From Ovis canadensis (lineage: Eukaryota > Chordata > Mammalia > Artiodactyla > Bovidae), in assembly GCF_042477335.2 (NCBI RefSeq), contig NC_091257.1, positions 40,146,501 through 40,210,500 on the forward strand: DNA of 64,000 nucleotides, read 5' to 3'. Position 1 is the stretch's first letter. Each line of letters begins with the position of its first letter. The notes beneath the pieces were generated by a model. That model saw only the letters and a program-made list of their open reading frames with translations. It was not told where the DNA came from and searched no databases. The translations under genes and the position numbers were made by a program. Of this stretch, positions 1 to 56,606 are shown piece after piece.

Positions 1-559
1 TATGCTACATCTGTTGGCTGTCACAAGTAGGGTTTGGGAGGGAGGGAGGAAGCCGGGGCGTCCCAGGCTGCAGAGACCGCCCCATGCAGCTCTGGAACGG
101 TCTGCCCGTGGGCCCTAAGCTGAGGGCGCCCAGCCATTAACTGCCGGGCGTGGAAAGCTCGCTGATCAGGGCGAGACCGGGAATTTGCTGTTAAGGAGAA
201 TCATCTGGTTCTAAAGCTCTACGAGGAGGAAAGGGCTGAGGAACAAGGGGCGGCTCTACAGAGCTGGAGAGGCAGAACCCACTTAGTGAAGCCGGGCCTG
301 GACACCCGCTTCGTGGCCCGGGCTGGTGGTGCCTGAGACAAAGAGCAGCAGCGATGTCTTAAAAGTTGTTTGGAGCCAAAATAAGAAAGGCCTCGCGCAC
401 GCTATGCCACAAAGGCAGCGCTTTTCTATGCAGGCAAAAGGGGAGAAGTGTCTCATTTCTCTTGCCCCTTCCTTCCAATTCCACCTTCTGCAAAGGTAAA
501 CCCCGGGCTTGCCCCGGGATAACACTGACAAGCAGGAGCTCTCAGATTGCCTCAGCATT
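1..559. other. GC-rich flank, no gene resolved
   Basis: GC-rich, CpG-containing sequence upstream of the promoter-like module. Short open frames occur on both strands but none has recognisable domains. It could be the upstream half of a CpG-rich promoter or the flank of the neighbouring gene (KIAA1217 lies on this side in human). Confidence 0.4.
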
Positions 560-660
560 AGCGGTTGCTTGGGCAGCCAAGCACGTGCCCCCACGCACTA
601 TGGTAACGTGGACTGTTACCATAGCAACAACGGAGGCTTCTGGGAAGATGGCGGCACTGA
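560..660 (+). promoter_or_regulatory. Promoter-like module: E-box, RFX X-box, YY1 element
   Basis: Within about 90 bp there are a GCACGTGC E-box (581-588), a close match to the RFX X-box, GTTACCATAGCAAC (615-628), and a YY1/initiator-type AAGATGGCGGC (645-655). The first half of the X-box is also part of a perfect inverted repeat (ATGGTAAC 600-607 / GTTACCAT 615-622), and a second inverted repeat GCTTGG/CCAAGC lies at 567-582. X-boxes are typical of ciliary gene promoters; YY1 elements of this form sit just downstream of TATA-less start sites and fix orientation, here plus strand. Confidence 0.6.
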
Positions 661-744
661 GAAAAGCTGGTAATATTAAAACCAAAACCAAAAAATTCCA
701 AAACTTAAACAACAAAAACCAACTGGAGACCAAAGACTTGAAAG
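648..744 (+). CDS. Candidate first coding exon of an unrecognised gene
   Basis: ATG at 648 inside the YY1 element opens a frame MAALRKAGNIKTKTKKFQNL followed by NNKNQLETKDLK, with a possible splice donor AAAG|GTTAGC at 744/745, leaving in phase 1. The peptide is strongly basic and I do not recognise it. A transcript would run rightwards, convergent with and possibly antisense to ARHGAP21. No second exon was identified. It may be a non-coding first exon or a chance ATG under a real promoter. Confidence 0.35.
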
Positions 745-1975
745 GTTAGCTCAATTACTAATTACTGAGTCACACGAAAGCCAAAGGAAGGAAAGCCCTC
801 CTGGCCAAGGCCTTGACCCTTCCCCTTGACTGGTTTCTCAAGGAACCAGTATGGTGGGGGCAGCCACACTGTCCAGCTACCACCCTGGGCTCTAACCAGC
901 CCCCTTCTCAGTCAGGGCAGAATTGTCCTGCCTTAGCTGTTTCCCAGAAGAATGCCACCTACTTTTGAGCGCCCTGGTGGTACGCAAACTCCCGAGTTCA
1001 GAGCACATGCACTTCTGCTGAAGACGCACACACGTGTCCACAGGGGACGGCAGCCCGGGGCGTCCCGGGGGCTCAGGCTGCCCTCCCCTCACAGGGCCAG
1101 CCCCTAGAGCACCAAGGCACGAACGAACGGGGCTTTCTGCCACGCTGTCTTCCCCGGAATTAGAAAAGAAACAGCGCTGCTTTAAGTGACCTTATCTGCT
1201 TACTTCTCTCCCAGGAACTTTCCTCACATCTTTCCTAGTGGGTACCTGGGCTGGAAGTGGTGCCTGAGGGGAGGTGGCCAATATTCCAGGGATAAGGGGA
1301 GGAGAAAGGAGGGAGGTGACAAGCAGACGAAAAGCGTGTGGGGAAGACTTGTGGGGTAAGGTGGACCCAAGGTCCTTCAGTCCACAGACCCTTCTCAGCA
1401 AGATGAGGAACCCCATGAAGTTTGAATACTTAAGCTATAATTTTATGATTTAAGAGTTTTGTTTGCCTGATGTCCATTGGAATGGACTAGAGGAATGGGA
1501 AGTTTACTGTTTCCTAATATTTACAATGGTATCTATCCTAGAAATATAATACAAAGTCATATTTCAGCTTCTGTGTTGAATTCTCTAGGAAACTAGAGAC
1601 GTTATTCTCTGAATCTAAAGGACTTCTCTAAAAAAAAAAACTCCCCAGAGGCTCTTGTGTGACTATGAGATACTAGGAATCTTAGGTTGACTTACAAAGC
1701 TCTAAGTGGCATCTCAAATGCCTTTCTTCCTCCCACTTTCTCTTCAAAAAGCAGCCTTTTGGTATTCTCAAAAATAGAAAAAGGGAAAATGATTATTTGG
1801 GTACACTGAATTATGGTGCACCATGACAAAGGTTTACTTTTTTGGCACAAAAATGACAATGATAAAATTATAAATCTGTTATTCTGACTTGTATGAACAG
1901 ACACTCCAAACATTCAAACAGAATCACCATAAACTAGGATCAACAGAAATATCAGATTAAAGAATTAAGAGGTTA
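745..1975. other. Intergenic, no gene seen
   Basis: GC content falls from left to right; a purine-rich stretch lies at about 1260-1320. No interspersed repeat or supported coding exon found. If the candidate exon at 648 is real this is its first intron. Confidence 0.4.
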
Positions 1976-2072
1976 TGTACTTCCCTGGCGGTCTATTAGT
2001 TGGGACTCCCAATGGCCAGGGAACTAGGATCCCACATGCCACACAGCATGGCCAAAAGAATAAATAAATCTT
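1976..2072 (+). repeat. CHR-2-type tRNA-Glu SINE fragment
   Basis: Diverged copy of the cetartiodactyl SINE that begins with the ACTTCCCTGGYGGTCYAGTGG-like tRNA half, followed by GGGAACTAGGATCCCACATG and an A-rich tail. Confidence 0.75.
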
Positions 2073-2569
2073 AAAACAGAAAGAATTAGAAGTTAAAGAT
2101 GAAAGAATCAGACCTGATAAAACTGAAGCTATGGCAGGCAACAGATCTAAAATATAATAATAACAGCAACCACATGTAACAATGAGACAAGGACTGTTCT
2201 TTCCTTCATTCCACATGTAAGGAAAGGCACAAAGAAGTCAGGTAGCTGTTCAGACTCATCCAATTTGTAAATGGTAGAGCCTTGATTTGAAGCAGGCAGT
2301 CTGGTTCCAGAATTCATGCTAACATCAATGGATTAAATATTTCATAGACATAAAAGACTTAAAATGTGATAAAATGGATCTCACAACTGATTAAGCTAAA
2401 TTGAGACAATTAAACAGAACTTTTAGAAATGAGACACAAGTGAAATTTAAAACTGAACAGATTTTTGTAAAATTTAATAATCTTTTAAGTACCCATTATT
2501 TCTAAGAATATCTTTGATAAACATTTTGCAAGTACTGTGAGGCAAGCAATATTTTGGAACAGTATCTCA

Positions 2570-2665
2570 CTTAAATCTAATAACCCTTATAGTAGATACT
2601 GTTATCATCATTGTTTGTACAAGGGAATAAATTCAGAGAAGTTAAATAATGTGTCCAAGTTTATG
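2570..2665. repeat. MIR-family fossil
   Basis: Diverged match to the MIR/MIR3-type segment (actgttatcatca ... agagaagttaaataat ... tgtccaag). Ancient, low-identity. Confidence 0.4.
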
Positions 2666-2888
2666 TATCTAGGAAGTATAGAGTTGGTTTGACTTCTAAA
2701 TACATGGTCTCTTTAATCATTATCTCTATGAAAAGGTAAACAGCATATATAACTTCAGCCAGAAAAGTTAAATATTACCTGTGTACACAAGTAAAGTTAG
2801 GCCAATAAAAACATTTATAAGAGATCTCTGCCAGACACAGCCAAAAAGAGGAGGGAGGAATGTTAAGACCAGGTAATTTTTAAAAGGC

Positions 2889-3112
2889 AGAACTGGGATT
2901 TCTCTGGTGGCCCAGTGGTGAACAATACTCCTCGCAATGTGCAGGACACGGGTTCAATCCCTGGTTGGGAAACTAAGATCCCACATCTTGAGAAGCAACT
3001 AAGCTCACACACTGCAACTACTGAGTCCATGTGGCACAACTAGAGAGTCCGAGTGCCACAATGAAAGATCCACGTGATACAACTAAGGTCTGAAGCAACC
3101 AAAAAATAAATG
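2889..3112 (+). repeat. CHR-2-type SINE, longer form
   Basis: tRNA-derived head (GGGATTTCTCTGGTGGCCCAG) plus the longer unique part (AACTAAGATCCCACAT ... CAACTACTGAGTCC ... GAAGCAACC) and an A-rich end. Confidence 0.8.
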
Positions 3113-3192
3113 TTTTTCAAATAAATCTAAAAAACTAAAATAAAAATTAGAATAATGGCAGTTATAAATGAATAGTGTTTAACTATATATAT

Positions 3193-3467
3193 ACAGAGAA
3201 GGCAATGTCACCCGACTCCAGTACTCTTGCCTGGAAAATCCCATGGATGGAGGAACCTGGTAGGCTGCAGTCCATGGGGTCGCTAAGAGTCGGACACAAC
3301 TGAGCGACTTCTTTCACTTCTCACTTTCATGCATTGGAGAAGGAAATGGCAAACCACTCCAGTGTTCTTGCCTGGAAAATCCCAGGGACAGGGGAGCCTG
3401 GCGGGCTACTGTCTAAGGGGTCGCAGAGAGTCGGACGCGACTGAAGCAACCTAGCAGCAGCAACTAT
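3193..3467 (+). repeat. Bov-A2 SINE (dimer)
   Basis: Two Bov-A monomers in tandem, each with CCACTCCAGT...CTTGCCTGGAAAATCCCA and GAGTCGGACRCRACTGA, ending in an AGCAGCAGCAA tail. Just past the inferred poly(A) site of ARHGAP21. Confidence 0.92.
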
Positions 3468-3517
3468 GTATTAGTAAGTAATAAGTTTCAAGCCATACAA
3501 AGTTCACCAAAACAATT

Positions 3518-3523
3518 TTTATT
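3518..3523 (-). terminator. Poly(A) signal AATAAA of ARHGAP21
   Basis: AATAAA on the minus strand, followed after about 5 nt by a GU-rich stretch (TTGTTTTGGTG then TTTGTATGG). Cleavage is expected near 3490-3505. The Bov-A2 SINE at 3193-3467 lies just beyond this point. Confidence 0.6.
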
Positions 3524-4119
3524 TCCAGTGTTTAATTGGGTATGCACACAGGCATGACACAGGTTTGGATCCATTAAGTCCTCATGCAGAATTATATTCT
3601 TCTCCATAAAGAAGCCAGTTCCATCCAGGTCACTATCTACACACCTATGTTACAATATTTATATCAAATCTGGTATCTGAAGAAAAGATACACATATAAT
3701 ATGTTCATTTAAGTTACGTATTTTACAGAAAGATTAAAAATTCAAGTCACACAAAACTCAAAAACTGTATTAAAAGTTGGAATAGAAAACTCAGAGATCC
3801 ACCTGGAATGACTAGAGAATGGAAGTTCTGTATCCACCTGTGTTAAAACTGGTAAATGTGATGAAATTTATTACCAATAAAACACATTTTTTTTTTTTTG
3901 CTCAATGTACGTTATCTAATTTTAACAATATGGCACCCTAAAAACCAAATGTATTTTTATGATGAGGCACTTTTGTTAGTGATGAAACCAAAAGAACACG
4001 TCTGCCGCATTCTAACGCCAGAGATTTTCTTCAGTTATCTTGTGTGTACACACTATGCAGTGAGTTGCAACAAATACCTTGCTCCTTTGTATACAACTAT
4101 CCAATATATTTTAAATATA

Positions 4120-4128
<9 letters not shown>

Positions 4129-4152
<24 letters not shown>
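4129..4152. repeat. (TA)12 microsatellite in 3' UTR
   Basis: 24 bases of perfect AT repeat, inside the inferred ARHGAP21 3' UTR; probably length-polymorphic. Confidence 0.9.
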
Positions 4153-4318
4153 GTTCTTCTGGCTGTAGAAATGCACCGTAAAGCTATTTCACAGTGCAAA
4201 ATGATGAAACCAGCCCAAATGAAGGCTGCATAATAACAATTCTGGTACAAGAAAATATTTACAGAGTTACTGGAAAGTGTAACAGTAGCTTTTATTCGCT
4301 TCAGAAAGGACCCCCAGT

Positions 4319-49735
<45,417 letters not shown>

Positions 49736-50349
49736 TCACTTCACAATATTTTCATAAAATAGCAAAACAGGAAACTATGTTTAATTGAGACAATTAAGCC
49801 AAGATCTTTTAACGAAGTGTTAACCACATATCCTGGATTTGAATGCTGAAGTCATTATTAAGAGTATTTCACAAACTCAAACATTTATTTTGCTTCTTTC
49901 ATAACACAACCGCCACAGTAGCAATGGTTTCCATTTATTGGGAACATTCTGTATGTAAATTACTACACTAAATACTACCAGCCTGAGAGCTAATTTCCAT
50001 AGTGAGTAAATATTACCATGGAACAAAAGTGGACACGGAGGCTCAGGGAGATTAAGTAAGTTCTCCAAGATCACAGAGCTAAATTATACAGGTGGTACTC
50101 AAGTCTACTGCCTTTTTTCTTTTTCCATTTGTTCAGTAATTTACTTTTATCAAGTCTACTGCTTTTTGATACTGCATGGTATTAAGCACTGAAGTCATAA
50201 TGCTAAGTAAAACAGTTCTTTCCCTTTAGGGATGCGGGAGGGAGACAGACATATGAATGAAGAACGATACAACAGTATTAAAAAACAGAGACAAACACAA
50301 CAGACAGTCATGGTGATGAGGAGCAGGTGATCAAATGGGAAAGTCAGGA

Positions 50350-50692
50350 CTTCACCAACTGCTATCCACAGACCAGCTCAGGGACTTGCTAAAAATCAAT
50401 GTTTGGAGTCCAGTCAGAAATCTGCTTTGTCCACAATTTTCCCTGGTGATTCACCTACACACTAACATTTGAGAACAACTGACAGTTTCAATACACAGAA
50501 GTAAAAAAAAAAGGAGTCATGGATGAGAGAACGTTTAAAGTAAGTGATAAGTACGAAGGCAAGTACTGAGAGGGGACAAACAGGTAGATACTCAGAGTGT
50601 GGTCCCCAGACTGGCAGTATTGACAAACCCAGGAAGTCTGTTCAGATCTACTGAATCAGAAACTAAAACAGAACACACAGCCCTGACTCCTT
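50350..50692. repeat. MER5-type hAT DNA transposon fossils (tentative)
   Basis: Two pieces resemble the MER5 ends: TTCCCTGGTGATTCACCTAC ... ACATTTGAGAACAACTG (to 50485) and AGTGTGGTCCCCAGACTGGC ... CTACTGAATCAGAAACT (from 50598). Non-autonomous, old. Confidence 0.5.
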
Positions 50693-50856
50693 AAAAAGAA
50701 TGTAACTGAGAAAATAATGCTTATACATGTATGGGATAAATTTAATCCATTTTGTTAGACTGCAATGCTGGGCAGAATTTGATTGAGTGTCAAATATAAA
50801 GAATCCATAATTGTCATATAAAACTTTTTTTATATGAATTTTTATACATTGTACAG

Positions 50857-52765
50857 GATGCAGGGATCAAGACCATCCCCAAGGAAAAGAAATGTAAAAA
50901 GGCGAAATGGTTGTCTAAGGAGGCCTTACAAATAGCTGTAAAAAGAGAAGCAAAAGGCAAAGGAGAAAAGGAAAGATACACCTATTTGAATGCAGAGTTC
51001 CAAAGACTATCAAGGAGAGAGAAGAAAGCCTTCCTCAGAGATCAACGCAAAGAAAGAGGAAAACAATAGAATGGGAAAGACTAGAATCTCTTCAAGAAAA
51101 TAAGAGATACCAAGGGAACATTTCATACAAAGATGGGCACAATAAAAGACAGAAATGGTATGGACCTAACAGAAGCAGAAGATATTAAGAAGAGGTGGCA
51201 AGAATACACAGAAGAACTATACAAAAAAAGATCTTCATGACCCAGATAATCATGATGGTGTGAGCACCAACCTAGAGCTGGACATCCTGTAATGCAAAGT
51301 CAAGTGGGCCTTAGGAAGCATCATTATGAACAAAGCTAGTGGAGGTGATGGAATTCCAGTGGAACTATTTCAAATCCTGAAAGATGATGCTGTGAAAGTG
51401 CTGCATTCAATATGCAAGCAAATTTGGAAAACTCAGCAGTGGCCACAGGACTGGAAAAGGTCAGTTTTCATCCCAATCCCAAAGAAAGGCAATGCCAAAG
51501 AATGCTCAAACTACTGCACAATTGCACTCATTTCACACACTAGTAAAGTAATGCTCAAAATTTTCCAAGCCAAGCTTCAACAGTACATGAATCGTGAACC
51601 TCCAGATGTTCAAGCTGGATTTAGAAAAGGCAGAGGAACCAGAGATCAAATTGCCAACATCCGCTGGATCATCGAGAATTCCAGAAAAACATCTGCTTTG
51701 TTGACTACGCCAAAGCCTTTGACTGTGTGGACCACAACAAACTCTGGAAAATTCTTAAAGACATGGGAATACCAGACCACCTGACCTGCCTCTTGAGAAA
51801 TCTGTATGCAGTTCAGGAAGCAACAGTTAGAACTAGACATGGAACAATAGACTGGTTCCAAATAGGGAAAGGAGTACGTCAAGGCTATATATTGTCAACC
51901 TGCTAATTTAACTTATATGCAGAGTATATCATGACAAATGCTGGGCTGGATGAAGCACCAGCTGGAATCAAGATTGCCAGGAGAAATATCAACAACCTCA
52001 GATATGCAGATGACACCACCCTTATGGCAGAAAGCGAAGAAGAACTAAAGAGCCTCTTATTGAAAGTGAAAGAGGAGAGTAAAAGTTGACTTAAAACTCA
52101 ACATTAAGAAAACTAAGATCATGGTATCTGGTCCCATCACTTCATAGTGATGGGAACCAATGGAAACAGTGACAGACTTTATTTTGGGGGGGCTCCAAAA
52201 TCACTGCAGATGGTGATTAAAAGACGCTTGCTCCTTGGAAGAAAAGTTATGACCAACCTAGACAGCATATTAAAAAGCAGAGACATTACTTTGCCAACAA
52301 AGGTCCATCTAGTCAAAGCTATGGTTTTTCCAGTAGTCATGCATGGATATGAGAGTTGGACTATAAAGAAAGCTGAGAGCCAAAGAATTGATGTTTTTGA
52401 ACTGTGGTGTTGGAGAAGACTCTTGAGAATCCCTTGGAGCTCTTTGCAAGGAGAGCCAACCAGTCCATTCCAAAGGAGATCAGTCCTGAGTGTTCACTGG
52501 AAGGACTGATGCTGAAGCTAAAACTCCAATACTTTGGCCATCTGATGAGAAGAACTGACTCATTTGAAAAGACCGTGATGCTGAGAAAGATTGAAGTCAG
52601 GAGGAGAAGGCGACGGCAGAGGATGAGATGGCTGGATGGCATCATCGACTCAATGCACATGAGTTTGAGTAAACTCTGGGAGCTGGCAATGGACAGGGAG
52701 GCCTGGCGTGCTGCGGTCCATGGGGTCGCAAAAAGCTGGACACCACTGAGCGGCTTGAAATGAAC
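50857..52765 (+). mobile_element. BovB LINE, 1.9 kb, 5'-truncated
   Basis: Longest BovB copy in the window, from the end of the endonuclease-RT linker through RT to the 3' terminus. It keeps the RT catalytic tetrad YADD (52003-52014) but carries stops and frameshifts (e.g. around 51068, 51908 and 52080), so it is inactive. Open frames at 51326-51784, 52147-52509 and 52404-52763 belong to it. Confidence 0.94.
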
Positions 52766-53114
52766 TGAACCACAAAAGTGACTCAAAAAAAAGAAACAAA
52801 TAAAGCAACATCTATCATCAACTCCGCTTACATATTTAGCTATTTATTTGGAAAGAAAGCCTCTAAAAGTAGAGAATGCTAACTCTCCTTAAAATGCAAC
52901 AAGACACAGTGGAAACTGCTTGTGCTTTTCCACAGAAGACAGGTATCCAAATTCCTTGCTTTGCCACCAGATAGTCCAGCTGTAATTAAATAAACCTTTT
53001 TACTTAAAGAAATGATTACTCTTTCTTTCATAGCACAGAGATATGTTTTAACATTCTTGAAAAGTTTCTAGGATTCAAAAGATAGCATATAAATGTGCTC
53101 AGCATAGCTTAAAA

Positions 53115-53322
53115 GTGAAGTGAAGTCGCTCAGTCGTGTCTGACTCTCTGCGACCCCGTAGACTGAAGCCTATCAGGCTCCTCCGTCCATAGGATTTTCC
53201 AGGCAAGAGTACTGGAGTGGGTTGCCATTTCCTTCTCCAGAGGATCCTTCTGACCCAGGGATCAAATCCGGGTCTCCCGCATTGTAGTCAGACGCTTTAC
53301 CATCTGAGCCACCAGGGAAGCC
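53115..53322 (-). repeat. Bov-tA SINE with target duplication
   Basis: Antisense Bov-tA. Flanked by AGCATAGCTTA at about 53102-53112 and 53324-53334. Confidence 0.92.
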
Positions 53323-54603
53323 TAGCATAGCTTATAACTGGAGCAATTTCTCAGTAAATGTGCATTTCCATTCACCGTGTTTAGATGAAGACTAGTTCCA
53401 TGTTTTCAAGAATTAAAAACTCGAAAAGTCATAAAAATACACCTGCAAAGTAGCTATCATTCAATTTTTAAAACTGTTTCTATTTATCAGATCTCTTCCC
53501 AAGGAAACTCTATAAACTCTCTATGTTTAGATGACCTGAAAATAGTCTAAATCCTTTGGTCACTTTTCATTAGCTATGACAACCCCAACTGAAGGAAGTA
53601 AGAGAACTAAATGCTAGTTAACTCTCTACTATAAGGAAGAATGTTCTCATTCTGAAGAGATGTTTGTTGAAATACTTAGGGATGAAGTATTAGTAATCAT
53701 CAATTATCATATTTTATTATTATATTGTTACATTTCCATTATTATAATGAGAAAGATATCTGCAACATAATTTTCAAATGATTTGAAGGAAAAAAATAAA
53801 CCTAAATAGCCAGACACTCAGACACACATATGGATGGACAGATAAAGCAAATATATCTTAAACATGTTAATTGTGGAATACAGACAGACAGACAGGGCAT
53901 TTGCTGTACTCTGAAAATTATAATACAGAGTTTGGAAAATTTTTCTGTATGTGCCAAGCTTTTACTTCACAGAACTGGTCATCCACTACTTACAATTACA
54001 CATTTATTCGTTTACACATTGCTTGTTTGTCTTTTCAACTAAAATGAAGAGCAGGGATTTTTGTCACATTCACTGATGCTCAGAGACCTAACAATGCCTG
54101 GCACAGAATGGACATTCGATAAATCATTGCTCAATAAATGAACAAATTTCTTATTTAAATCTTAGATCAAGCTTTCTCTTACAACTAGTTTGAACAGGAA
54201 AAAAAAAATTCTTTTCAATTTAAGTCACTTAAAATGCAAACACTTAATTCCAAACAAGTTGGTAATCAGGCTAGGTCCTTATGTAGCCAACTCAACATTC
54301 ACAGCAGTGGGTGTTTAAAGAAAACCATTTACTTTTTACTTGGCTAGAGATTTGAAGGTTTAATAAGTTTTGCTGTATCAAGTCATTGCTTCATGAAAAG
54401 ATTTATATAATAAAAGAAAGGACATATTTTTCTTTTTATTAATGACTTGCAGTCCACCATGTCCCAAAGGTGATTATATCATACCTACATTTAAAAAAAA
54501 CACAAAAATATAAATGACTATTAATGACTTCTACAAAATAGTAAAAAGCTGGCTATATAGCAATATAGTGACTTCTGAAAGTTCTCATAGGAACTTTCTT
54601 TTT

Positions 54604-54660
54604 TTAAATATAAATTTATTTATTTTAATTGGAGGTTAATTACTTTCACTTACACAGAAT
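54604..54660 (-). repeat. L1 3' terminal fragment
   Basis: TTTATTTTAATTGGAGGTTA then ATTACTTTCACTT resembles the antisense of the ruminant L1 tail. Short. Confidence 0.5.
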
Positions 54661-54847
54661 AAATGCAGTTCAAAGTAATTTGGTTTTAATTTCTATAAAG
54701 GAAACAATAACTTGGCAATGACCACCACTATAAGTTCAGAGCGACTTTGCCACATATCGACCAATCCTTCAATATACCGTGCCTGAAAATACATGAAGAT
54801 GGAGTACAGTAAAAGAAGGGCCGGCCTTACAGCAAACACTATTTTAC

Positions 54848-54979
54848 CTGCTGAGAGTTGTACTCTGATCCTTCTTGTTCACTTTCCTTTCTAGACTCTC
54901 TACAGAATTCTGACTTGCTATCACTACTGTAGATGTTATCCAATTTCTTCCGGACAATAGAAAATCTTCCCAGAGGCAT
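54848..54979 (-). CDS. Candidate upstream alternative exon in ARHGAP21 5' intron
   Basis: Minus-strand ATG at 54979 opens 44 codons (starts MPLGRFSIVRKKLDNIYSSD, ends EGSEYNSQQ) to a good donor CAGCAG|GTAAAA at 54848/54847. It leaves in phase 0, which does not fit the PDZ exons at 49.7 or 47.3 kb but fits the microexon or the large exon. An overlapping ATG 4 nt upstream in another frame and the lack of a CpG-rich promoter weaken it. It may be a first exon, an untranslated exon or chance. Confidence 0.3.
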
Positions 54980-55682
54980 CCATTAATTACAGACAGGTTT
55001 ACTAAGAAAGATCCCTCTCTTCAATTTCTATATGCCTTGACTTTAAGTCTTATGTTAAACACATAGTTCGTTAATTTTAAGAGTGTCTTCTTTTTAATAT
55101 ATGCTCTCTGCAATTCCACTAGAGCTGGAAATCACCAGCATCAGATTTAAAGTCTGTGTTGTTCAATCTCCTATGCCTTTGGTTTTTTACAATCAGTTTC
55201 TAGACATGCAAAACTAAAAGTCCAACCCTGTGGTGCTTCATCAGGAAAATTCACCCCTTACTTCCCTGTAGGATCATTTGGCGGAGTCAGTGGCTTCCTT
55301 GGCCATTCTCAGTAAAACGTCTCTTTCAATTCTGCATGCGTAGTTTATAATTTCTTAGTTTTCTAAAGACCTTATTTAAGCGTCACTTCCTTAGCAGAAG
55401 AAAAGGGAAATGTGTCTTTTTAGCACACACATGTAACTAAATCTTTCTGTCTTTGAGAAAAGGAAGAACATGGTGGTGATCTTATGTGAATAAGAATGGC
55501 TAAAATGGGCATGTACTCCAGGAAAGGCCCATTTTATTCTATTTTGCCACTTAACATACAATTAGTAACGACTTAGATAAGAAGATGTAAAAAGCATATA
55601 TGAAGTTACTTGAAGGTGAAAGTGACACTTTGAAATCAGAAAGAATGCAAATACTTTTACATTTCAGTAAATATGATTAGTT

Positions 55683-55695
55683 GGGGGGGGGGGGG
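55683..55695. repeat. Poly(G) run, 13 nt
   Basis: Thirteen G on the plus strand in the 5' intron; likely variable. Confidence 0.8.
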
Positions 55696-55814
55696 AACAA
55701 CTAAGAGAAGCAACAATGAATAGGTGGTAGCTGCCATCCAAACACTGAATGAGCATTCAGGTGGGCATGATTTTTACTCTCCATATCCCATACAATGCAG
55801 CAGTCAACAGCTTG

Positions 55815-56115
55815 AGACCTATGACCGGATTACAGGGTTTAAAATCCCAGCTCTACCACGTACTTTCCAAGAAGGGTTACTGGATTTTGCAAAAATTATT
55901 GTCTATCAGAAATTCAAATGTAATTCAGCATCCTATGTTTTTATCTGGCAATCCCATCCTCAAGGGGTTTTAAACAAATGATCTGTTGGTGCCCTGGTTA
56001 ACTCATGGGAAAATGAGAATGATGATCATTTATTTATTTTCACCTGGCAAGGTTGTTATAAGGATTAGAAGAGAGAATCCATTAACATATTTACATAATG
56101 CTTCATACAAGTAGG
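55815..56115 (+). repeat. MIR SINE fossil, interrupted
   Basis: GGGTTTAAAATCCCAGCTCT early and CTGGCAAGGTTGTTATAAGG ... CATTAACATATTTACATAAT later match the two ends of MIR. Confidence 0.6.
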
Positions 56116-56383
56116 TTTTTAAGGAAAGTTACTACTATGCTAAGTCTGATGATAACCCTTTAGGTTTACGTAGAGAGCAGGGGTGAATGAGGCCAGGGAC
56201 ACAGCACTGTCACAGGGTCAGGGCATGATTAAATACTGGTCTAGAGGGGAACGATACAAACTTAACCGTCATAGCAGAGGGAAGCTGAAGAGCAGAAACC
56301 AAAGAACAACGAAATAAAGAAGGGAGACGGCACTAAAACATTTCCAGTAACTCTGACACAAACTACAAATCTGCCTTAAAGAG

Positions 56384-56606
56384 TGTGTGTGCGCGCAGTC
56401 ATTCAGCCACATCTGACTCTTTGGGATCACAAGGATTGTAGCCCTCCAGGTTCCTCTGTCCACAGAATTCTCCAGGCAAGGATACTGGCGTGGGTTGCCA
56501 TTTCCTTCTCCAGGGGATCTTCCCGACCCAGGGATCGAATCCATGACTTCAGCATCTCCCGCACTGGCAGGAGGTTTCTTTACCACTGAGGCATCTAGGA
56601 AGCCCA
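56384..56606 (-). repeat. Bov-tA SINE
   Basis: Antisense Bov-tA preceded by a short GTGTGTGTGCGCGC; tRNA half TCCCGACCCAGGGATCGAAT. Confidence 0.9.

Larger units (their letters stand above)
3500..4318 (-). other. ARHGAP21: ARHGAP21 3' UTR (inferred extent)
   Basis: Sequence following the stop codon on the minus strand. It includes a (TA)12 tract at 4129-4152 and AU-rich stretches. The end is inferred from the AATAAA at 3518-3523 followed by a GU-rich element. Two nearer AATAAA hexamers (4122-4127 and 4291-4296) might support shorter ends, but the latter is only about 22 nt after the stop. Confidence 0.65.

Noticed and set aside
51326..52763. RT-like open frames
   Set aside because: Remnants of the 1.9-kb BovB copy with stops and frameshifts.
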